From: Actinomycetota bacterium
GTDB lineage: Bacteria > Actinomycetota > Acidimicrobiia > Acidimicrobiales > Microtrichaceae
Reading direction: 5' to 3'
NCBI GenBank assembly: GCA_018268735.1
Contig: JAFDWA010000061.1
Location: 1-7,927 of the forward strand
Length of the DNA stretch: 7,927 nucleotides
Part shown: piece after piece, positions 1-5,800 of the stretch
How the letters are laid out: each line of letters begins with the position of its first letter
Position numbering within the stretch: the stretch's first letter is position 1
The notes under the pieces: generated by a model
Told to the model about the DNA's origin: nothing
Database searches by the model: none
The model's input: the letters and a program-made list of their open reading frames with translations, nothing else
Position numbers and translations under genes: made by a program

Positions 1-1
1 G

Positions 2-646
2 GTCGTGCGCTACCGGGCCGGGGAAGTGCACCTGCAGGCCGACCAGCTGACGCCGTTCCTGGGGTTCGAAGGGGTGGGTGAAGCTCCGGACAGCCAACTG
101 CTGCGACACGAAGCGGTCTGGAAGCAGCTGCTCACCTCGCTCAAGGGGAAGGACCTTACCCAGCTCGGCAAGGGGAGCGGCAGCAACGGATCCGGCGCTG
201 CGGTCGATCTCCTGACGCAGCTCGTCGGAGGGGAGGTCTCCTTCGAGACGGTTCCGACGGCTCCGAAGCCGATCCCCGGCACGATCTTCACCGCGTTCGT
301 CCCCGACTCGGCTGCCCTGCCGACGTACGTGAGCCGGGTCGTGCCGTTCCCCACCTCGGCCTATCCGGGCCAACGTGCGAGGGTGGAGCTCCTCAACGGC
401 ACCGGCCGAAAGGAGGCGGCGCTCCTCGTGGCGCCGAAGGTGGTTGCAGCGGGGGGCGAGATCTCGCTGCTCGGCAACGCCGACTCCTTCGCTGTCGCGG
501 CGACGAAGGTCGAGTACCTCGCGCCGGAGGCGAAGCCCGCAGCCGAGCAGATCGCTGCGACGCTCGGAGTGAGGGCGACGCAGGCGAGCTCAGGCTCGGG
601 CGGCGTCGACATCCGTGTCGTCGTCGGTGCCGATCGGACCTCGTGA
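2..646 (+). CDS. LytR C-terminal domain protein (LCP-like), 5' truncated
   Basis: This is the C-terminal part of an envelope protein whose beginning lies left of the window; the frame is open to the edge, so the GTG at 5 is only the first visible start-like codon. Counting from that GTG, residues 124-209 match the LytR_C domain (PF13399): RVELLNGTG at 126-134, the later GNADSF, and the closing VDIRVVVG. Before it, EAPDSQLLRHEAVWKQLL (27-44) resembles the end of a LytR-CpsA-Psr domain, where a D..R..RQ helix closes the fold, and is followed by a Gly/Ser-rich linker. LCP proteins attach glycopolymers to peptidoglycan outside the membrane, but the catalytic arginines are not visible, so transferase activity cannot be claimed. 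The gene ends 30 bases before rsfS on the same strand, an order common in actinobacteria (nadD, LCP/LytR_C, rsfS), and the two are probably cotranscribed. Confidence 0.85.
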   Translation, partial: VVRYRAGEVHLQADQLTPFLGFEGVGEAPDSQLLRHEAVWKQLLTSLKGKDLTQLGKGSGSNGSGAAVDLLTQLVGGEVSFETVPTAPKPIPGTIFTAFVPDSAALPTYVSRVVPFPTSAYPGQRARVELLNGTGRKEAALLVAPKVVAAGGEISLLGNADSFAVAATKVEYLAPEAKPAAEQIAATLGVRATQASSGSGGVDIRVVVGADRTS

Positions 647-676
647 CGTCGCCGACATGGACGTGACGCCGTGCAC

Positions 677-1069
677 ATGGCCGACGTGGACGACATCGAC
701 GTGACGATGTCGCACCCAGATGTGTCGCTGCGCACGGCGATCGTCGCTGCTGCAGCGGCGGAGGACAAGCTCGCGACCGACCTCCTCGTCCTGCGGGTCG
801 GGCCGATCGTCGGCGTGTGCGAGTACTTCGTGCTCGCGACCGCGGCCAACGACCGTCAGGTGCGGGCAGTGGTGGACGAGATCGAAGCGCAGGTCGCCGA
901 TCAGATCGGGGAGCGACCCATCTCGGTTGAGGGGGCGGACGCTCGGCGCTGGGTGCTGCTCGACTACGGCGATGTCGTCGTCCACGTGTTCTTGTCAGAG
1001 GAACGGGAGTACTACCGCCTCGAGCGCCTCTACTCCGATGCTGAGGTCGTCGATGCCGACGTGGTCTGA
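677..1069 (+). CDS. rsfS: Ribosomal silencing factor RsfS (Iojap family)
   Basis: RsfS binds ribosomal protein uL14 (L14) on the 50S subunit, blocks subunit joining and lowers translation when nutrients run short; it acts in the cytoplasm. The 130-residue product spans the whole family domain. The diagnostic blocks are the helix and strand around AEDKLATDLLVLRVG (28-42), CEYFVLATAANDRQVRAV (48-65), the core EG...RRWVLLDYGDVVVHVF (85-105), and REYYRLERLYSDAEVV (110-125). The usual D-Y-F is E-Y-F here. The start is uncertain: in-frame candidates are GTG 671, ATG 677 and ATG 707, and none has a clear Shine-Dalgarno sequence. I chose ATG 677; ATG 707 sits in the arm of an inverted repeat and would still leave the full domain. 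The last 40 bases overlap the convergent DUF1254 gene. Function is certain at family level. Confidence 0.95.
   Translation: MADVDDIDVTMSHPDVSLRTAIVAAAAAEDKLATDLLVLRVGPIVGVCEYFVLATAANDRQVRAVVDEIEAQVADQIGERPISVEGADARRWVLLDYGDVVVHVFLSEEREYYRLERLYSDAEVVDADVV
691..712 (+). other. Perfect inverted repeat over a candidate rsfS start
   Basis: CGACATCG (691-698) and CGATGTCG (705-712) are perfect reverse complements separated by six bases (ACGTGA). In mRNA this would be an 8-bp stem with a 6-nt loop. The right arm contains ATG 707, one of the possible rsfS starts. If translation begins at 707 the hairpin could mask the start; if it begins at 677 the hairpin is simply early coding sequence. A regulatory role is inference only. 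Confidence 0.4.
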
Positions 1070-2508
1070 CGCGGCTCGATGTTGCCGGGCACCCAGCTTC
1101 GGTCGAACCATGGCGCGAGCGGCCCGTAGAGGCGGAGGATCGTGAACCACCCCTTGCCTGCCGTGGTGCGGATCCAGTTCTCGGGCCGTTCCGCGGGTGG
1201 GTTCGGCCCGAAGCGCAACGTGATCGACCCGTCGTCGTCGTAGGTGAGGGCGTCGCGCTGGCTGTTGCAGCTGGGGAAGGGCTGGTCGGTTCGCAGCTCC
1301 GAGCGGGTCTGCGGGTCGTAGATCACGATCGACCAGAAGTCCTGCGCCGGGACCTTCGCCGGCAGCGTGAGCACGTAGTCGCGTCCGCCGTCGAGGAGCT
1401 CGCCGGTCGAGTCGTGCTCGGTCATCGCGTACTGCGAACCGACGCCGGGCATCTCGAGGGCCATCGCGGGGGTGTTGACGGTGGCCAGGTAGAAGAACAT
1501 CGTGCGCGCATCGAGGTTGCGGCCCCCGGCGCCGTCGTCGATGAGCCACCGGTAGTCACCTCCGATGAACGCGGTCTTCCACGCTCGGTCGGGGTAGAGG
1601 AACGCGTCGCGATCCCGTGTCCGGAACGCGATCGCCCGAGCAGTGCCGTTCGCGACGCCGGCGGCGTCGGCCAGGATCGATCGCATTCGGGCGTCGGGAG
1701 CGAACGGGGTGTCCTTGCGGATGCCGATCGACGCGAGCAGACCGCGGGTCTCGGGGTCGATCACGTCGATCGGTTCCCGCTCGATGACGGCGGCGACCTC
1801 GTCGTAGAACCCGGCGTCGTTGGCGTGGATGGTGTTGAACGGCCGCTTCGACATCGAGACGAACTGGGTGACGGGCGGCGCCTCGATCTGGGTGAGCGGG
1901 TACACCTTCACGCCGTCACGCATGGACCGGGTCGCGGTGTCGGGTGAGCCGTCGACGAGCATGCCGCGCAGGATGAGCCAGTTCGTGCTCGACGGCGACT
2001 GCGCCACGAACGCACCGTCGGGCACCGGACCGTCGTAGCCGGTCGGGACGATCAGGTAGGTGCCGCCCTGGCCACGGTCGGGACCGGGGCGGCCCATGTC
2101 GATCACGAACCTGAACCACGCGTCGTTGACGGTGCCCGGGCCGCAACCCGGGGGGATCTCGACGACGGTCGGTCCGTCACGGTCGAGGTCGATGATGCCC
2201 GACACGTAGACGGTGTCGGTGTTGCCGGTCAGGAACAACGGGTTCGAGTCCAACAGGTCGTCCGCGATCGCAAGCTTGTGGCAGGCGTCGATGCCGATGT
2301 CGACCATCCCCGAGCGCATGGCCTCGAGCGACGCTGCAGGCACGCACTGCAGGAATGCCTCGACGGCTCGCAGGAAGTCGAGGTGGTCGAACAACCGCTG
2401 CGCGGTGTCGTCGGTGGGGAAGCCGTCGTGGAACTCGAGTGCTCCGATGCGGGTCTCGACCCGGTCCGGCGTCTGGATCTTCTCTGGGATGGCGAGCTCG
2501 TCGGTCAT
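1030..2508 (-). CDS. DUF1254/DUF1214 domain-containing protein
   Basis: The 492-residue protein carries the two domains usually found together in this family. DUF1254 (PF06863) covers roughly residues 75-205, with NTDTVYVSGIIDLDRDGPTVVEIPP (96-120, in pieces), DAWFRFVIDMGRPGP and GGTYLIVP. DUF1214 (PF06742) covers roughly 365-478, with DYVLTLPAKVPAQDFWSIV, YDPQTRS, DGSITLRFGPNPP and the closing AGKGWFTILRLYGP...FDRSW. Both are beta-rich folds of unknown biochemical role; I assign no reaction. No signal peptide or membrane helix is visible at this start, so it is probably cytoplasmic. The start at 2508 is preferred over a longer in-frame one at 2544 because GAGGAG stands seven bases before it. 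The gene is last in a minus-strand cluster after a P-type ATPase and a small hydrophobic protein. Its Thr/Ser-rich C-terminus (QTTSASTTSASE) is encoded in the overlap with rsfS. Confidence 0.93.
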   Translation of the reverse strand: MTDELAIPEKIQTPDRVETRIGALEFHDGFPTDDTAQRLFDHLDFLRAVEAFLQCVPAASLEAMRSGMVDIGIDACHKLAIADDLLDSNPLFLTGNTDTVYVSGIIDLDRDGPTVVEIPPGCGPGTVNDAWFRFVIDMGRPGPDRGQGGTYLIVPTGYDGPVPDGAFVAQSPSSTNWLILRGMLVDGSPDTATRSMRDGVKVYPLTQIEAPPVTQFVSMSKRPFNTIHANDAGFYDEVAAVIEREPIDVIDPETRGLLASIGIRKDTPFAPDARMRSILADAAGVANGTARAIAFRTRDRDAFLYPDRAWKTAFIGGDYRWLIDDGAGGRNLDARTMFFYLATVNTPAMALEMPGVGSQYAMTEHDSTGELLDGGRDYVLTLPAKVPAQDFWSIVIYDPQTRSELRTDQPFPSCNSQRDALTYDDDGSITLRFGPNPPAERPENWIRTTAGKGWFTILRLYGPLAPWFDRSWVPGNIEPRQTTSASTTSASE

Positions 2509-2515
2509 GGTGTCT

Positions 2516-2521
2516 CTCCTC
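2516..2521 (-). promoter_or_regulatory. Ribosome-binding site of the DUF1254 gene
   Basis: Read on the minus strand, GAGGAG followed by seven bases (AGACACC) precedes the ATG at 2508. This is the best Shine-Dalgarno match in the window, and it decides the start against the in-frame upstream ATG at 2544. Confidence 0.8.
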
Positions 2522-2581
2522 GATGTCGTGGCGTGCTCGGGCACTTTGGGACGCGTGGGCCTGTTCGTGCTCGTGGGCGTC

Positions 2582-2809
2582 TCAGTCCTCGGTGGCGGCG
2601 GGGCCGTTCCATGCGGCGCGCGCGACGTCGGCGACGCCCTCGGCGATGGTCACGCCCACGCCGACGACGGCCACGCCCACGCCGACGACGGCGACGCCGG
2701 CTCCGAGTGCGGCGCCGCCACCGGCGGAGGCGATCGGCAGCACCCGCTGGCGCAACGGGGGGACGACGGCGACGACCGCGGCGACGGCAGCAATCGGGAG
2801 CAGGCTCAT
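2582..2809 (-). CDS. Small glycine/valine-rich hydrophobic protein, coupled to the ATPase
   Basis: I recognise no family for this 75-residue protein. Its ATG overlaps the ATPase stop codon (ATGA, 2806-2809), and GGAAGGAA lies seven bases upstream, inside the ATPase coding end, so translational coupling is likely. Residues 3-16 are hydrophobic (LLPIAAVAAVVAVV); PPLRQR (17-22) breaks them; residues 23-56 form a second long apolar stretch rich in Gly, Ala and Val; and an amphipathic, acidic tail (EGVADVARAAWNGPAATED) follows. Glycines at 36/38, 43/45 and 50/52 repeat every seven residues, and AVVGVGV occurs twice in tandem. This suggests two membrane segments, the second with a glycine face suited to helix packing. 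Position suggests an accessory or regulatory subunit of the ATPase, but this is inference. The same frame stays open far upstream as an Arg-rich shadow of the ATPase, so the ATGA start and its ribosome-binding site are what define the gene. Confidence 0.72.
   Translation of the reverse strand: MSLLPIAAVAAVVAVVPPLRQRVLPIASAGGGAALGAGVAVVGVGVAVVGVGVTIAEGVADVARAAWNGPAATED
2651..2692 (-). repeat. Two perfect 21-bp tandem repeats
   Basis: Positions 2651-2671 and 2672-2692 are identical 21-base units (plus-strand start CACGCCCACGCC). The unit is a whole number of codons and, on the minus strand, each copy encodes A-V-V-G-V-G-V in the small hydrophobic protein. Gain or loss of a unit by slippage would lengthen or shorten the apolar segment by seven residues without a frameshift. 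Confidence 0.9.
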
Positions 2810-5800
2810 GATGGGGTTCCTTCCATGGTGGATGACGGGGTGGGAGACGGGGTGGGTGACGGGTGGAGCGCGACGGCCGCGCCGTTGCGGACCTGAGCGG
2901 CGGCACCGACGACGGCGGAGCCGATGCGTTCGGCCGCCCACGGCAGTGCGATCGACGACGCGGTGGCCCCGGCGGTGGCGCCGAGGGCGATGCCCCAGCC
3001 GACCGGTCCGAGGGGTCGGCATCCGAAGAAGGTGCTGACACCCGGCGTCTGGACGACCACGACCAGCGCCGCGACGCTGACACCCATCGCGGCCAGGACC
3101 GTCGGTCGGGTCCCGCCGTCGACGATCGTCTGGGCGAGCTGGGTTCCCACCAGCGCCACCAGCCCCACGGTGCGGGCGCGGGTGGGGGTGCCACTCAGCC
3201 GGGCGATCAACCACGCGCTGGTCGCGGCCGACGCGGTGGTGCCGGCCCGCACGGCGATGTCGCGCAGCAGCACCGGTCCGAGCGAGGCGTCGGGTCCGGC
3301 GCGCAGCAGCGACTCCGGGGTGACGTGGTCGGGTTCGCGCAGCGCGATCGCCAACGCCGGGGCCATGTCGGTCAGCAGGTTCACCAGCAGCAGCTGTCGG
3401 GGGTTGAGCGGCGCCTGTCCTCCGAGCACCGATCCGGCGAGCGTGAAGCCGATCTCGCCGAGGTTGCCGCCGACGAGGATCGCCACGGCGCCGCGCACCG
3501 ACTCCCACATGGCGCGGCCCTCGACGACGGCATCGACGATGGTCTCGATGCGGTCGTCGGTGACGACCACGTCCGCGCTGGCGCGCGCCGCGTCGGTTCC
3601 CCGGCGTCCGAGGGCGATGCCGGCATCGGCGAGTCGGATGGCGGCGGCGTCGTTGGCGCCGTCGCCGGTCATCGCGACCGGCCGCCCGATGCGCTGGTAG
3701 GCGTTGACGATGCGCACCTTCTGCATCGGGGTGACCCGGGCGAAGACCGCGGTGTCGCCGATGACGGCGTCGAGCGCGTCGTCGTCCAGCGCGTCGAGGT
3801 CGGTGCCGGTGAGCACGACGCTCCCGTTGAGCATGCCGAGCTCCGCGGCGATGGCCTCGGCGGTGCTCGCGTGGTCGCCGGTGATCATCGCCAGGTGCAC
3901 CCCGGCGCCCTGGAGCAGGTCGACCGCGGCGGCCGCGGTGGGCCGGACCGGATCGGCGATGGCGACGAACCCGTCGACGGTCAGCGACGGCAGGTCCGAG
4001 ACCTCGTTCAGTCCGGCGTCGGTGCCGACCGTGGCGCTGGCCACCACGAGGACCCGCAGCCCGCGCCGGCCGAGGGCGTGGACGTGCTCCTCGAGGATGC
4101 GGTGCTGCTCGACGTCGAGCGCGGTGGTGCGGCCGTCGCGGGTCCAGGCGTCGCACAAGGGGAGGACCGTCTCGGGTGCGCCCTTGACCGACACGACGTG
4201 GCGCCGGCCCACCCGTCCCAGCACGGCGTGCAGGGCACGTCGTGACTCGAAGGGCAGCTGCGCCCGTCGATCGAGCTCGGAGTCGGTAATCCCGGCAGCG
4301 GCGGCGGCGTCGACGACGGCGCGGTCGGTGGCGTGGTTGAGCGAGCCGTTGCCGTCGAACGGCGGGGTTGCCCAACGGGCCGTCCGCAGGACCGACCGGC
4401 CGCGGTCGGGGAGTCGAGCGTCATCGGTGCCGCACCGCCACTCGTCGAGGCCGTCGGAGACGATCGCGACCCGGAGCCGGCCCTCGGTGAGGGTTCCGGT
4501 CTTGTCGAAGCACACCTGCTGCACCCGGCCCAGCGCCTCGATCGCCCGTGGGTTGCGCACCAGGGCGTTGCGCTCCGCCAGCCGGTGCGCGGCGGCCACC
4601 TGCGCGAGCGTCGCCACCGCGGGCAGTCCCTCGGGAACCGCGGCGACCATCAGGCTCACCCCGGAGCCGACCGCCTCGCGCAGCGGTCGTTGGTACAGGA
4701 AGCCGAGACCGGTCGAGATCACCCCCGCCCCGACGGTGACGGGGATGGTGATGTCGGTGAGGCGCTGGAGGCGACGCTCGACGCCGGTGGCGGGGGGATG
4801 GGCGGCGGCCAGCTGGCTCCGGCCGACCTCGGTGTCGACACCGACGGAGACGACGACCGCGGTCGCGTTCCCCGACGCCACCACCGATCCCTCGTAGAGC
4901 ATGCAGTGCCGACCCGCCACCGGAGCGCCCGGGGCCGGCTCCAGCGACTTGTCCACCAGCTGGGACTCGCCGGTCAGGCTCGACTCGTCCACCTCCAGGG
5001 ACTCGAGGGCCAGCAGTCGGCAGTCGGCGGGGACGGCCTCGCCCGGGCCCAGGAGCACGACGTCGCCCACCACCAGGCGGTCGGCCGGGACCGGCGTCGG
5101 CGCGCCGGCGACGAGCGTGCGCACCGCCGGGACCTCGCGCTCCTCCAGCGCCGCCAGCGACTGCTCGGTGCGCAGGCGCTGGATCGCCCCGACCCCGGCG
5201 TTGATCCCGGCGACGCCGATGACCAGCCCGGCGTCGGTGAGCGACCCGACCGCGGCCGACAGCGCCGCGCCCGTGGCGAGCAGCGGTGTCAGCGGGTTGA
5301 TCAGCTCGTCGCGCAGCGCTTCCACGAAGCCGACGCGGCTCGGTGCGGGTCGGGCGCTCTCGGCTCGTCGGCGCAGCTCCTGTTCAGGGGCCGGGAGCCC
5401 CTCGGGATCCGAGGCGACCGCGGCGAGCACCGCGTCGAGGTCCATCTCGTGCCAGCGGTGCAGTGGTTCGGGCCGCGGGAGCGTCACGCCGGCGACGCCG
5501 ACGCCGGCCAGCGCCCCGTTGACCATCGATGCCACCGCGCTGGCGTTGATGCCCAACATGAGCCGCCCGGCGGTGCTGCGACCTGACCCCAGGAGGGCCC
5601 AGCCCGACCCGGCGGTGGCGCCCGCGGCGGCCAGCAGCGCGCTGCGCCGACTGACCGAGCGGGCGCGGCTGACGGCGTCGAGCACCAGCCAGCCCTGGGC
5701 CAGCCCGTGTTGGACGATGAGGTCGGCGCCGGTCGGCACCCGACCCCCCGCGACCGCCATGCCGATGCCGACATCCGATGCCATCAGCCCTGCGTGGGCT

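Noticed and set aside
1414..1947. Plus-strand open frame antisense to the DUF1254 gene
   Set aside because: No domain and biased composition, and it lies opposite a gene with clear DUF1254/DUF1214 motifs.
2533..2544. GTGC-TCGG-GCAC mini-hairpin between the small protein gene and the DUF1254 gene
   Set aside because: Only a 4-bp stem with no following T-run on the minus strand, so it does not qualify as a terminator. No convincing -10/-35 pair was seen in 2509-2581 either.
2509..2544. Longer N-terminus (12 more residues) for the DUF1254 protein
   Set aside because: The strong GAGGAG seven bases before the ATG at 2508 would then lie inside the coding region. The extra residues are not part of the domain.
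2810..4375. Long minus-strand open frame leading into the small hydrophobic protein
   Set aside because: Upstream of 2809 it is Arg-, His- and Pro-rich without recognisable domains and lies inside the ATPase in another frame. It is a high-GC shadow; only the part from ATG 2809 has its own ribosome-binding site and a sensible composition.
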